In this document: piece after piece, positions 1-9,745 of the stretch
Layout of the letters: each line of letters starts with the position of its first letter
How positions within the stretch are numbered: the stretch's first letter is position 1
Notes under the pieces: model-generated
Told to the model about the DNA's origin: nothing
The model's database searches: none
What the model saw: the letters and a program-made list of their open reading frames with translations, nothing else
Position numbers and translations under genes: made by a program
NCBI GenBank assembly: GCA_963815135.1
Contig: CAWFFO010000009.1
Location: forward strand, 1 to 64,000
Direction of reading: 5' to 3'
From: CAIWTU01 sp963815135
GTDB lineage: Bacteria > Desulfobacterota > Desulfuromonadia > Geobacterales > Geobacteraceae
DNA: 64,000 bases

Positions 1-31
1 TAACTCCTATGCCAAAATATAAAATATACTT

Positions 32-268
32 TTAAGGATATCTAATGTTGATATTGATAGAAGGTAGTTGGTATGATATAGATATAGAGCTATTTTTAAC
101 TCTTTCATATCTTGTTAAAGCATTTATATAAATAGAATATGCAATCGCAAGCATTATCACAGATATTTGCATTAATCCAGCCTTTAGTAATTCAATCCCT
201 CGTAAAAATATCACATGTCTTTGCTTATACAATAATTTGATAAATATATCATTGTTATAAACCTGCAA
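32..268 (-). CDS. Doubtful small ORF, hypothetical
   Basis: Open frame of 78 codons in a very AT-rich stretch. The middle of the translation is hydrophobic (around ISVIMLAIAYSIY), which could be one membrane segment, but AT-rich DNA yields such segments by chance. There is no clear ribosome binding site before the ATG and no recognised domain. It may be spurious; it is listed only because nothing else explains this stretch. Confidence 0.18.
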   Translation of the reverse strand: MQVYNNDIFIKLLYKQRHVIFLRGIELLKAGLMQISVIMLAIAYSIYINALTRYERVKNSSISISYQLPSININIRYP

Positions 269-396
269 TTAATGACAGGTGACATAATTATTTATTATGA
301 TAATGTCATCACTAAAAGCTGCCATAGTCTCATATCGAGACTTTGCATTCCTCACTATCAATGGTGGCGCACAACCTGTGTAAAAGGAGGCAGACT

Positions 397-705
397 ATGA
401 AGGGAAAGAGAACTATTGTGAAAGTATTACCCGTTACAACACTGAGTATGCCGGGTGTTGCAGCTTCTGCAACCGGAGCAGAAGGAAAAGGGAGCTTGGG
501 ATCTAGCTGCAGGACAGGCAGGCGCACCGGTCAAGACGGATTTTGTAAAGGGGGTCGTGCCTGCAGCCGGTTCAAAAGAAATCAGGGGCTGGAACGGATG
601 TATATATGGTCAGGAGGTGTTCCGACGGAAACGGATTTTGCTGTTTTGCCGGAAACCGGATCCGGTGAAATGAAATCCTGGACGGTTATTTACCGGGAAG
701 TATGA
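397..705 (+). CDS. Small hypothetical protein, possibly exported and possibly frameshifted
   Basis: The ATG follows a good ribosome binding site (AAAGGAGG, about 6 bases upstream), which supports a real translation start. The N-terminus is basic, then mildly hydrophobic, and ends in an Ala-rich segment, like a weak signal peptide. After about residue 30 the reading becomes rich in Arg, Gly and Cys with no recognisable domain. The neighbouring frame (about 490-670) gives a more protein-like translation including AAGQAGAPVKTDFVKGVV, so a one-base indel near 485 is plausible; such indels are common in this window. I do not recognise a family. Confidence 0.3.
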   Translation: MKGKRTIVKVLPVTTLSMPGVAASATGAEGKGSLGSSCRTGRRTGQDGFCKGGRACSRFKRNQGLERMYIWSGGVPTETDFAVLPETGSGEMKSWTVIYREV

Positions 706-1019
706 GCATTTGGCAACAAAAGCTTTAACGAAAATGAATAGGGCAAGGCAAAAGAGTGCGGGTGGAGCCTGCGGCAGGTTGACGGGATTAACCTGTGCTC
801 TTTTTGTCAGTTTCATAAGCCGTGTCTGAATGAGAATCAGTGTATTTCGGGAACAATCATGGCAAGGCAGGCAGGGCGTGAAACTGGACCGGGACTTTGT
901 GCTTGCCGTTCGCTTCGGCCTTTCCGACCATGGTCGAACCGTCATATGTAGCCTCAAGGAAACCTGGGTGAGGGTTACAATCAGAAACATGCGCTTGTAG
1001 ACACGTCCCCCGGATAAAA
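706..1019. other. Intergenic stretch, nothing recognised
   Basis: No credible gene is seen on either strand. The minus-strand frame across 610-990 is rich in Arg, Ser and Pro and has no ribosome binding site. The next element is the palindrome at 1020. Confidence 0.4.
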
Positions 1020-1053
1020 GAAATTCACCTGTAAATACTTACAGGTGAATTTC
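1020..1053. promoter_or_regulatory. 34-bp perfect palindrome, candidate operator of RND operon A
   Basis: Arms of 15 bp (GAAATTCACCTGTAA and its complement) are separated by ATAC. No T-run follows, so this is not an intrinsic terminator. The core TTCACCTGTAA-N4-TTACAGGTGAA recurs exactly at 19360-19389 before another operon. It lies about 80 bp upstream of the first efflux gene. A dimeric repressor site is the simplest reading; the regulator is unknown. Confidence 0.55.
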
Positions 1054-1063
1054 CTGCCCGTTT

Positions 1064-1101
1064 ATGAGACAAAATTATATATCCATAATTAATCGTCTCA
1101 T
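1064..1101. promoter_or_regulatory. Nested inverted repeats upstream of RND operon A
   Basis: The outer repeat is ATGAGAC...GTCTCAT (1064-1070 and 1095-1101). The inner repeat is AATTAT...ATAATT (1073-1078 and 1085-1090). The AT-rich centre may also hold the promoter -10. It lies between the 1020 palindrome and the GTG at 1134, so it is either a second regulator site or part of the 5' leader. Function is inferred from position only. Confidence 0.3.
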
Positions 1102-1133
1102 GCCTTTGTGTGAGGAAACCGGAGTTATCGCTT

Positions 1134-2620
1134 GTGAAAAGTTCATTCCTTGACCTGAGAAACTATCTTTTATTGTTTACGTGGATTACCGCCGCCGGAT
1201 GTGCGGTGGGCCCCGATTTTCGAACGCCCGCCGCGCCAGGAGTGAAGACTTTTACCGAGAAACCGATGCCGGCGGAAACGGTTTCCGCGCCGGGTGCCGG
1301 TGGCACACCACAGCGCTTCGAGACTGGAGTGAATATACCGGAACAATGGTGGACCCTCTTTCATTCACAAGCTCTCGACAGGCTGATCCGTCGGGCTTTG
1401 GTCAACAGTCCGACGGTAGCGGAGGCGGAAGCCGCCTTGCGCGAGGCGCGGGAAAATCTCAGCGCCAGGACAGGCACGGTCTACTATCCCTCCGTTGACG
1501 GAGATTTGTCCGCAACCCGGCAGAAAACGACGGGTGCTTCGTTCGGACAGCCCGATGCCCCCGGCAGTACGTTCACCCTCATGAACGCCTCGGTTAATGT
1601 CTCCTATGCCCTCGATATTTTCGGCGGTGGACGCCGCGAACTTGAAGCTCTTCGAGCAGATGTCGACAACCGTTGTTTTCGACTGGAAGGCGCCCGCATC
1701 ACCTTGAGCGCAAGTATCGTAACTACAGCGGTAAAGGAAGCATCCCTTCGCTCCCGGCTCCGGGCCATGGAGGAGATCGTGGTGTCGCAGACCGAGCAAC
1801 TCAAGCTGGTCGAACGCAAGTTCCTTCTGGGAGGCATTTCCCGTTCCGATGTCCTTGCGCAGCGAACGCAGCTGGCGCAGACAAAAGCGACGCTGCCGCC
1901 GCTGGAAAACGAACTGGCCCGGACCCGTCACCAGCTGGCGGTTCTGTGCGGCAGGTTTCCAGGTGAAGAAGGTCTTCCGCAGTTCGAGCTTGAAGACCTG
2001 AATCTGCCCACTGACCTGCCAGTGAGCCTGCCGTCGTCGCTGGTGCGGCAGCGTCCGGACATCCGGTCGTCGGAAGAGCTTCTCCATGCGACCAGCGCCC
2101 GGGTCGGCGTCGCCACAGCCAACCTCTATCCCCGGATTACCTGAGTGCGGGTCTTGGAACGAACGCAACCAGGATAGAAGACATCTTTTCCTCCGGAACA
2201 TCCGTATGGAACCTCGGCGCGGGCTTGCTGCAGCCGCTCTTTCACGGCGGAGAACTCACCGCGAAACGCCGCGCTGCAATCGCCGCCTTCGATCAGGCGC
2301 GGGCCCGGTACCGGGACACCGTGCTGCAGGCTTTCCGGGACGTGGCTGATGTCCTGAGGGCCCTGGAGACCGATGCCCGGACGCTGCAGGCAAGGTCCGA
2401 GGCGGAGGCCGCCGCGCGCGACTCGTTCGAGGTCGCACGGAAACAGTTCCAGGCCGGCGCGGTCAGTTATCTGACCCTGCTCAACGCCCAACAGCAATAT
2501 CAGCAGGCCCGCATCAGCCTCATCGAGGCAAGGGCCGCGCGTTTTTCAGATTCCGCGGCTCTGTTTCAGGCCCTGGGCGGAGGCTGGAGGAACAGAAATG
2601 CTGCGACTGGTGACGAGTGA
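1134..2620 (+). pseudogene. RND efflux outer-membrane lipoprotein, NodT/OprM family (operon A), frameshifted
   Basis: This is the outer-membrane channel of a tripartite efflux pump. GTG 1134 is preferred because GGAG lies 9 bases upstream; it gives a signal peptide ending in a lipobox (TAAGC) followed by AVGPDF, as in the intact paralogue at 60066. The first frame runs to a stop at 2142-2144, after VGVATANLYPRIT. The rest (SAGLGTNATRIEDIFSSG, then LLQPLFHGGELTAKRRAA) continues one frame over to 2620, so one base is missing near 2142. Both TolC-type repeats are otherwise complete. The adaptor and pump genes follow directly. The break could be sequencing error or decay. Confidence 0.85.
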
Positions 2621-2669
2621 GAGTTAATTGAGATTTGTTACTGAATTTATCAACAGGAGCCATAAAGTC

Positions 2670-3791
2670 ATGAAAAAACGCATCATTCTAACCCTTCTGG
2701 GCCTGGTGGCTCTCATCACCGTGCTTGCCGTCGTGAAAATCGGCCAGTTCGGGGCGATGATCAGCCAGGCGAAAAATTATGTGCCGCCTCCGGAGACCGT
2801 TACCACCGCGGTCGCCAGGGTCGAAACCTGGGAGAATACACTGACCGCCGTCGGATCACTGAAGGCGGTCCAGGGAGTAACCGTGTCCGCCGAACTAGCG
2901 GGCAAGGTGGTGAAGATTTCCTTTGCATCCGGCACTGCCGTAAAGAAGGGAGATCTGCTGGTCAGCCAGGATACATCGTCGGAAGAGGCGCGGCTTCCCG
3001 GTGCGATCGCGCAGGCGACACTTGCCCGCACGGACCTGGAGCGCTCCTCCGGGATGGTGAAGGATAAGATCATCTCCCGGGCCGATCATGACAACGCTGT
3101 GGCCACCGCGAGCAGGCACTGTCCCTGGCCAACAACATCCGCGCCACCATCGCCAAGAAAAGGATCCGCGCCCCTTTCATCGGTCGCCTCGGCATTCGCC
3201 AGGTCAACCTGGGGCAGATGCTTGGAGCGGGAGATTCCATCGTCACCCTGCAGTCCCTCGATCCCATCTACGTCGAGTTCAGCCTTCCCCAGCAGCAGTT
3301 GTCCCGTCTGCGCGTCGGGCTTCCCGTGCGCGTGACTTGCGACGCCCTGCCGGGCAAGACGGTCGAGGGGCGCATTACTGCGATCAACTCGCTTGTGGAG
3401 GCTGATACCCGCAATATCCGGCTGCAGGCGACCGTCGCCAACAACGCTGGAAAACTCCGCCCGGGGATGTTCGTCAATGCGGCGGTCGGTCTGCCTGTCC
3501 GGCTGGAGGCGCTGGTTATCCCCGCGACATCCGTCCTGTACGCTCCCTATGGCGATTCGGTTTTCGTGGTCATAAATGACAAGAAAGGGAAGGGGAGGCA
3601 ATGCATTGAAACAGCAGTTCGTGCGCCTGGGAGAGAAGAGGGGCGATTTCGTCGCCGTCACCAGCGGGCTGAAGAAAGGGGAGACCGTCGTCAGCACCGG
3701 TGTATTCAAGCTGCGCAACGGCCAGACGGTGGTGGTCGACAACAAGCTTGCGCCTACATTCCGCCAGGCGCCCAAACCGGAGAACAACTGA
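2670..3791 (+). pseudogene. RND efflux periplasmic adaptor (membrane fusion protein, operon A), frameshifted
   Basis: This protein links the inner-membrane pump to the outer-membrane channel. ATG 2670 follows CAGGAG. An N-terminal membrane anchor is followed by a biotinyl-lipoyl-like segment (VSAELAGKVVKISFASGTAV), a short hairpin, a beta-barrel region (IVTLQSLDPIYVEFSLPQQQ) and a C-terminal KLRNGQTVVVDNK segment, all matching the intact paralogue at 61611. The frame shifts near 3109 (one base missing before GAGCAGGCACTG) and again near 3596-3603. With both corrected the protein is full length. It is separated by 3 bp from the pump gene. Confidence 0.85.
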
Positions 3792-3794
3792 ACA

Positions 3795-6700
3795 ATGAAA
3801 ATCACCGATCTCTTCATCACGCCGGCCCGTCCTGGCGCTGGTGGTCAACCTGGTCATCATCATTGCCGGCCTGCAGGCGATCCGCACCCTCAATGTCCGC
3901 CAGTACCCGCGCAGCGAAAATGCGGCGGTAACGGTCACCACCGTCTATGTCGGCGCCAGCGCCGACCTGGTGCGCGGCTTCGTCACCACGCCGCTGGAGC
4001 GGGCCATCGCCGCGGCCGACGGCATCGATTACATGGAGTCCAGAGCGCTCTCGGGCTCTCCACCATCAAGGTCCGCCTGAAGACTCAACTACGACTCCAC
4101 CAAGGCCCTGGCCGAGATCAGCTCCAAGGTGGACCAGGTGCGCCGCGATCTGCCACCCGAGGCCGAGGTGCCGGTCATCAACATCGAATCGGCCGACAGC
4201 CAGTTCGCCTCGGCCTACTCTGAGCTTTACCTCCGACATCCTCAAGCAGAACGAGATCACCGATTACCTGGTGCGGGTCGTCCAGCCCCGCCTGTCGGCC
4301 ATCGAAGGGGTGCAGCGGGCCGATATCCTCGGCGCCCGCACCTTTGCCATGCGGGTCTGGCTGAAGCCGGACCGGATGGCGGCCCTCAACATCAGCCCGG
4401 CCCAGGTACGCCAGGCCCTGGCCGCCAACAACTTCCTGGCCGCCCTGGGCCAGAGCAAGGGCGCCTACATCCAGGTCAACCTGACCGCCAACACCAACCT
4501 GAGCACGGTGGACGAATTCAAGCGCCTGGTGGTGCGCGAGCAGAACGGCACCATCGTCCGCCTGGCGGACATCGCCGACGTGGTCCTGGGGGCGGAGGAC
4601 TACGATACCGAGGTCCATTTCTCCGGGCAGACCGCCGTATTCATCGGGATTTGGCCGCTCCCCAACGCCAACTCCCTGGATGTCATCAAGCGGGTGCGAA
4701 CACGAAATGGCCGCCATCGAGCGGGACCTGCCGAGCGGGATGCAGGCCCGCATCGCCTATGACGCCACCAAATACATCTCCAGTGCCATCCACGAAGTGT
4801 TGAAGACCCTGGGCGATACGCTGCTGATCGTCATGATCGTCATCTTCCTGTTTCTCGGCTCCTTCCGCTCGGTGCTCATTCCCGTGGTGGCCATTCCCGT
4901 GTCTCTGATCGGCGGAGTTTTCCTGATGCAGGCCTTCGGCTTCACTGTCAACCTGCTCACCCTGCTGGCCATCGTGCTCTCGGTCGGTCTGGTGGTGGAC
5001 GACGCCATCGTCGTGGTGGAGAACGTGGAACGTCACCTCGGCATGGGAAAATCTCCGCTGGAGGCGGCGCTTCTCGGGCGCCCGCGAACTGGTCGGGCCG
5101 ATCATCGCCATGACCATCACCCTGGCCGCGGTCTATCTCCCCATCGGCCTGCAGGGGGGGCTGACCGGCTCGCTCTTCCGCGAATTCGCCTTCACCCTGG
5201 CCGGGGCGGTCACCATCTCCGGCATCGTGGCCCTGACCCTGTCGCCGGTCATGTCGGCCAAGCTCCTCAAACCGGGCATCGAGGAACACGGCCTGGCGGG
5301 TCGGATCGCCCGGGACTTCGAAACGGCTGAAAAACGCCTACGGCCGCCTCCTCGACGTCACCCTGACGGCCCGGCCGGCGGTCTATACGGTCTGGATCGT
5401 GTGTCAGCCTGCTCACCATTCCCATGTTCAGCATGTCCGCCAAGGAGCTGGCGCCCACCGAGGACCAGGGGGTCATCTTCGGCATCCTCGACGCCGCGGC
5501 CAATTCGACCCTCGACCAGAACAGCCGCTTCGCCGCCGCGGCCAACGAGGTCTTTCATGAGCGTCCCGGAAACCGATTTCACCTTCCAGCTCACCTATGC
5601 CCAACTCCGGTTTCGGCGGTATTGGTCACCAAGCCGTGGAACAAGCGGAAACGGAACATCTTCCAGATCATGCCCGAAGTGCAGCGGAAACTGCAGGCGC
5701 ATTCCCGGCATCCGGATGTTCCCGGTAACCCCGCCGGCCCTGCCCGGCGGCGGGCAGATTCCCGGTGGAATTCGTCATCGCGTCGACCGCCGATACCGGA
5801 CGAGATCCTCGAATTTCGCCCAAGCAGATCCAGCATGAAGGCCATGAAGAGCGGCATGTTCGCCTTTCCGCCGCTCATCGACGTCAAGATCGACCAGCCC
5901 CAGACCGAGTTCAGTCATCGACCGGGACAAGGTGGCCGACTCTGGGGCTCAACCTGCAGCAGGTCGGCGGCGACCTGGGAGCAATGGTGGGGGGCGACTT
6001 CGTCAACCGTTTCGACATTTCGGGGCGCAGCTACAAGGTCATTCCGCAGATCGAGCGCATCGACCGCCTCAACCCCGGCCAGCTGGAAGATATCTACGTC
6101 ACCGGCCCCAACGGCAAGCTGATCCCGCTCAGCACCATCGCCACTCTGAGCGAATCGGTGGTTCCCCGCTCCCTCAACCGCTTCCAGCAGCTCAATGCGG
6201 TGAAGATCAGCGGCGTGGCCATCCGGCCGCTGGACGAGGCGCTCCGTTTCCTGGAAGACGAGGCGCCCAAGATCCTGCCCAAGGGGTATGTCATCGACTA
6301 CACCGGCGAGTCGCGCCAGCTGCGCACCGAGGGGAACAAGTTCCTCCCCGCCTTCGCGCCTGGCGGTCATCCTGATCTTCCTGGTGCTGGCGGCCCAGTT
6401 CAACAGCTTCCGCGACCCCTTCGTCATCCTGGCGGGCTCGGTGCCGCTGGCCATGTTCGGCGCGCTGCTCTTCACCTTCCTGAAGATGCCCGACCCCAGC
6501 GTCCCGTCCTGGACCAACGGCTGGACGACCACCCTCAACATCTATTCCCAGGTCGGCCTGGTGACCCTGGTGGGGCTGGTGTCCAAGAACGGCATCCTGA
6601 TCGTCGAGTTCGCCAACAAGCTGCAGATGAAAGGGCTGCCGAAACTGGATGCGGTACGCCAGGCGGCCATGACCCGACTCCGTCCGATCCTCATGACCAG

Positions 6701-6905
6701 CGCCGCCACCATTGCCGGCCACTTTCCCCTGACCCTGGTCAGCGGCGCCGGCGCCGCGGCCCGAAACTCCATCGGTCTGGTGCTGGTGGGCGGCATGTTC
6801 GTCGGCACCATCTTCACCCTGTTCGTCGTTCCGTCCATCTACATGCTCATTGCCCGCGACCACGACAGAAACAGAGACAGGGAAATCGCTGTCAAGACCG
6901 TTTAG
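3795..6905 (+). pseudogene. RND efflux inner-membrane pump, HAE1/AcrB-MexF type (operon A), multiply frameshifted
   Basis: Proton-driven drug/solvent exporter of about 1,035 codons. Pieces from all three frames join into one RND protein: the start MKITDLFI, the porter segment GIDYMESRALS, then TDYLVRVVQPRLSAIEGVQ, the TM4 motif GLVVDDAIVVVEN carrying the proton-relay aspartates, the second porter repeat, and the C-terminal TM bundle VGLVSKNGILIVEFANK to the TAG at 6903. At least ten frame changes are needed (for example near 3830, 4050, 4087, 4225, 5075, 5400, 5760, 5930 and 6360). This gene is much GC-richer by eye than copy B. The indels sit mostly in GC-rich runs, so sequencing error is as likely as decay. 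Confidence 0.85.
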
Positions 6906-7060
6906 CAGCTTGAGCCAATTGGACCATTGGGAGCATTTTTTTTATGTATTCAAATTTTAGAAAACCGCCGGCAAGTCAGGGTGATATCGATAATAAGGGT
7001 AAGCCTGAACAACAACAAGATTCCGTTGAAAGCGTGAGGTATCAGGCTGAGAAAGGAACA

Positions 7061-7678
7061 ATGGAGATTATTCTTGCACGACATGGAAAGCCGAATGTGC
7101 AGCATCGGGTTTGGATGTCGCCACTGCAGATGAAAGATTGGATCAAGCTCTACAATCAGGCAGATCTTGTCGAAGAGGAAATACCGTCAGCGACGCTGAA
7201 AAAGGCGGCTGAATCTGGTGTCATTGTCTGCAGTACGTTGCGGAGATGCGAGCAGTCTGCACAACAGCTTAGCCCGAACAGAGCAATGCCGGCCGAAGGA
7301 GTGTTTTGCGAGGTGGATCTGCCACATCTGCACTGGCATTTTCCCAGCTTACCCCTTTGGGTATGGAGTGCAGTGTTTCGTCTGGCATGGTTTTGCGGTT
7401 TCTCCGCCAATGCAGAGACACTTGCGCAAGCTACGGCGCGTGCGCGTATCGCTGCGGTAAGACTGATCGATCTTGCCCGGAAAAACGGCTCAGTATTTCT
7501 TGTGGGGCACGGTATCATGACCATGCTCATTGCCAGGCAGTTATTGACATTGGGCTGGGCGGGCCCTAAGTGTCCTGTCAACAAATATTGGCGGTTCAGT
7601 GTTTACATGCATCTGCCGGACATCGCCGTGGAGTCCGGTGGTGGAGATTTTTTATATAAGATGACAAAAGGAATTTGA
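7061..7678 (+). CDS. Histidine phosphatase (phosphoglycerate mutase-like) family protein
   Basis: The RHG motif stands right at the start (MEIILARHGKPN), supplying the phospho-accepting His, and the second catalytic His lies in LVGHGIMTM at about residue 150. An open frame extends 39 codons upstream to 6944, but ATG 7061 follows GAAAGGA and places the RHG motif where the family has it. The substrate is not identifiable. The segment LPLWVWSAVFRLAWFCGF is unusually hydrophobic for this fold. The next gene starts 2 bp downstream, so the two are probably co-transcribed. Confidence 0.75.
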   Translation: MEIILARHGKPNVQHRVWMSPLQMKDWIKLYNQADLVEEEIPSATLKKAAESGVIVCSTLRRCEQSAQQLSPNRAMPAEGVFCEVDLPHLHWHFPSLPLWVWSAVFRLAWFCGFSANAETLAQATARARIAAVRLIDLARKNGSVFLVGHGIMTMLIARQLLTLGWAGPKCPVNKYWRFSVYMHLPDIAVESGGGDFLYKMTKGI

Positions 7679-7680
7679 AT

Positions 7681-8934
7681 GTGAAAGTAATTAACAATAT
7701 TTTGCTAATCCTCTGTGCAGTAATTTATCTTTCCGGATGCTCGATGTTTCACGCCATCTCCATGATCAAGGGAGGCGAGACTCATGTCAGGGCGGATGAA
7801 GAAACGGTCGTTCCGTTCGAGCTGAGCGGGAACCTGATTCTTGTGAAAGGGAGAATCAACGACTCCGCGCGCGACTGCACTTTTATGCTGGATACAGCCG
7901 CATTCACCGTGATCGGCAAAGATGTTGCCGATGATCTCGGTCTCGCGGAAGATGCCGGGATCGAGATGATGGATGGTGCGAAAGGCAAAATAGATGTCCA
8001 TCTGACAAGACTGAAAAGTTTTTCCACGGGAAGTTTCCAGGCAGAGGGCATCTCGGCGGCTGTATTCGATATGGCCAGAATTCGACGGATGACCGGGATA
8101 AAGATAGACGGTGTCATCGGATCCAATTTTCTCCGCTTCTTCAAAGTAAAGATCGACTACCAAAAGAAACTGGTCACCCTTTCGGGCGATACCTCTCCGC
8201 TCAGCCCGGTTCCGGGCGCCAGCCCGGTCAGAATCGAACAGCTCATGGAGATGGGCTTTGCGCCGCAGGTGACGGTTTCCTGTGGAGATTGCACATTCGA
8301 TGCGTTGATAGACACTGGACTCAAGGATCCACTGGCACTCTCACCGTCATTAATGGAAAAGTTGAGCAAGGAAACGGTGATTGAGGGAAAAGGCGTAATG
8401 GCGGGAGGCGCTTTCAAGGATAACGAAAAGCCCCGCCTGTCCCGGGTCAACGGTCTCAGGATCGGTACCAGTGAAACCGGAAAAGTAGTGGCAACAGTGA
8501 CGGAAGGGCAAAAAAAAGCGCTCATAGGCTATCCCTTCCTCTCCAATTATATCGTCATCCTTAACTATCCGGCAGGAGAGATGCTGCTCATCCCGGCTGA
8601 AGGGGGGAGAAATATTGACAACGTTTTCACTACGGGGATCGGACTCAGGCGAGACGGCGCCGGGAAGACACTGGTGTCGGGGATCTGGAACGGTTCGCCC
8701 GCCGACCGCCTGGGGGTCGCGGTGGGGAACGAGATCGTCAAGGTCAGCGACAGGGCCGCGGGCGACTTTACTCTCCGGGAACTGCGTGATCAGATGGGCG
8801 ATGACGATAGTATAAAAACGGTTGAGTTGTTGATAAAGAATCAGTCCGGCGAGAAAACTTTTTCAATTAAAAAGGAATACCTTTTTTCTGATCCTGCCAA
8901 ACAGGAACCCGAAAATGTTTTATATGTAAAATAG
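7681..8934 (+). CDS. Lipoprotein with two retropepsin-like aspartyl protease domains and a C-terminal PDZ domain
   Basis: GTG 7681 lies 8 bases after AAAAGGA and gives a signal peptide ending in the lipobox LSGC, so the product is probably anchored in the envelope. Two clan-AA aspartate motifs are visible: FMLDTAAFTVIG at about residue 65 (DTA rather than DTG) and DALIDTGLKDPLAL at about residue 205. The C-terminal third reads as a PDZ domain (LVSGIWNGSPADRLGV, then GNEIVKVSD). In known relatives two half-sites of this kind form one active site. The substrate is unknown. About 165 bp of non-coding sequence separates it from the next gene. Confidence 0.75.
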   Translation: MKVINNILLILCAVIYLSGCSMFHAISMIKGGETHVRADEETVVPFELSGNLILVKGRINDSARDCTFMLDTAAFTVIGKDVADDLGLAEDAGIEMMDGAKGKIDVHLTRLKSFSTGSFQAEGISAAVFDMARIRRMTGIKIDGVIGSNFLRFFKVKIDYQKKLVTLSGDTSPLSPVPGASPVRIEQLMEMGFAPQVTVSCGDCTFDALIDTGLKDPLALSPSLMEKLSKETVIEGKGVMAGGAFKDNEKPRLSRVNGLRIGTSETGKVVATVTEGQKKALIGYPFLSNYIVILNYPAGEMLLIPAEGGRNIDNVFTTGIGLRRDGAGKTLVSGIWNGSPADRLGVAVGNEIVKVSDRAAGDFTLRELRDQMGDDDSIKTVELLIKNQSGEKTFSIKKEYLFSDPAKQEPENVLYVK

Positions 8935-9100
8935 ATAGATTTTGTCGTTAAATATATTGACCTATCTTTCATGAAAGGGTATTAGAAATCCGTTGAGATT
9001 ATTTTACGTAATTCCGGAGGGAAACCGCGTCGTGCAGCGCGGGAAGCGTGGAGATTTTACACTGCCTATACTAACAAATAACTACTCAGGAGATAATCAT

Positions 9101-9745
9101 ATGACCCCACTTTCGCTTGAAAAGACTGGTGGCGCATCCCTTATCCTTGGTTCATTGCTGCTGACCGTTTATGCAGCGCTCTTTCCAGTCATGCTTCCAA
9201 TCGGTAATGGCACATACGACTACGTTCAAGTGGTGATGAATCCAAATTACGTCCGGTTCGCAATAACGGCATTCGCTGGCGTATTATTGATGATCGCCGG
9301 TTTTTACGTTGTCTATTCGAGATTGCGTACCAGGGCCGGACTGATCGGGGCTATCGGCTTCATATTTCTCGAAACGGCATACCTCCTTCAAGCCTGCAAG
9401 ATTACGTGGGAGATGTTTCTCTATCCCGTCATCGCCGCGCATCCCGAATCCGCTTTTCTGTTGCGAAACGCCGTTATCAAGCAAGATCCGTCAGTAGTGA
9501 CCTTCCGCTTGGTTTCTGAAATCACCATTTTCATCGGCATTTCCCTGTTTTGCTTCACACTCTATCGTTCCGCCGAATATCCCAGGTCAGCAGCAATTCT
9601 GTTTTTTGTCGGGGCTCTTGTTTATGCGATCGGGCCGATGATTTCCGTGTTCGTATCTGTTGCGGGCATTTTCACTCTTTCAATCGGTTGTCTTCTGATT
9701 GGTGTACGGTTATTTCGGGATACATCTATATCGGCTTATCAATGA
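9101..9745 (+). CDS. Integral membrane protein, unknown function
   Basis: ATG 9101 has CAGGAGA 7 bases upstream, better than the in-frame upstream starts, which would add a basic, non-hydrophobic leader. The protein of 214 residues has about six hydrophobic segments (for example SLILGSLLLTVYAALFPVML and ILFFVGALVYAIGPMISVFV). No catalytic motif is recognised; the general look is that of a DUF4386-like small membrane protein, offered as a weak suggestion. Its stop overlaps the start of the acetyltransferase gene by 4 bases (ATGA), implying translational coupling. Confidence 0.65.
   Translation: MTPLSLEKTGGASLILGSLLLTVYAALFPVMLPIGNGTYDYVQVVMNPNYVRFAITAFAGVLLMIAGFYVVYSRLRTRAGLIGAIGFIFLETAYLLQACKITWEMFLYPVIAAHPESAFLLRNAVIKQDPSVVTFRLVSEITIFIGISLFCFTLYRSAEYPRSAAILFFVGALVYAIGPMISVFVSVAGIFTLSIGCLLIGVRLFRDTSISAYQ

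Noticed and set aside
1020..1053. Intrinsic terminator
   Set aside because: The stem is strong but no T-run follows on either strand, and the same core recurs before another operon, which favours an operator.
1365..2201. 278-codon minus-strand frame opposite the efflux outer-membrane gene
   Set aside because: Shadow of the NodT-family gene, without start signals or domain.
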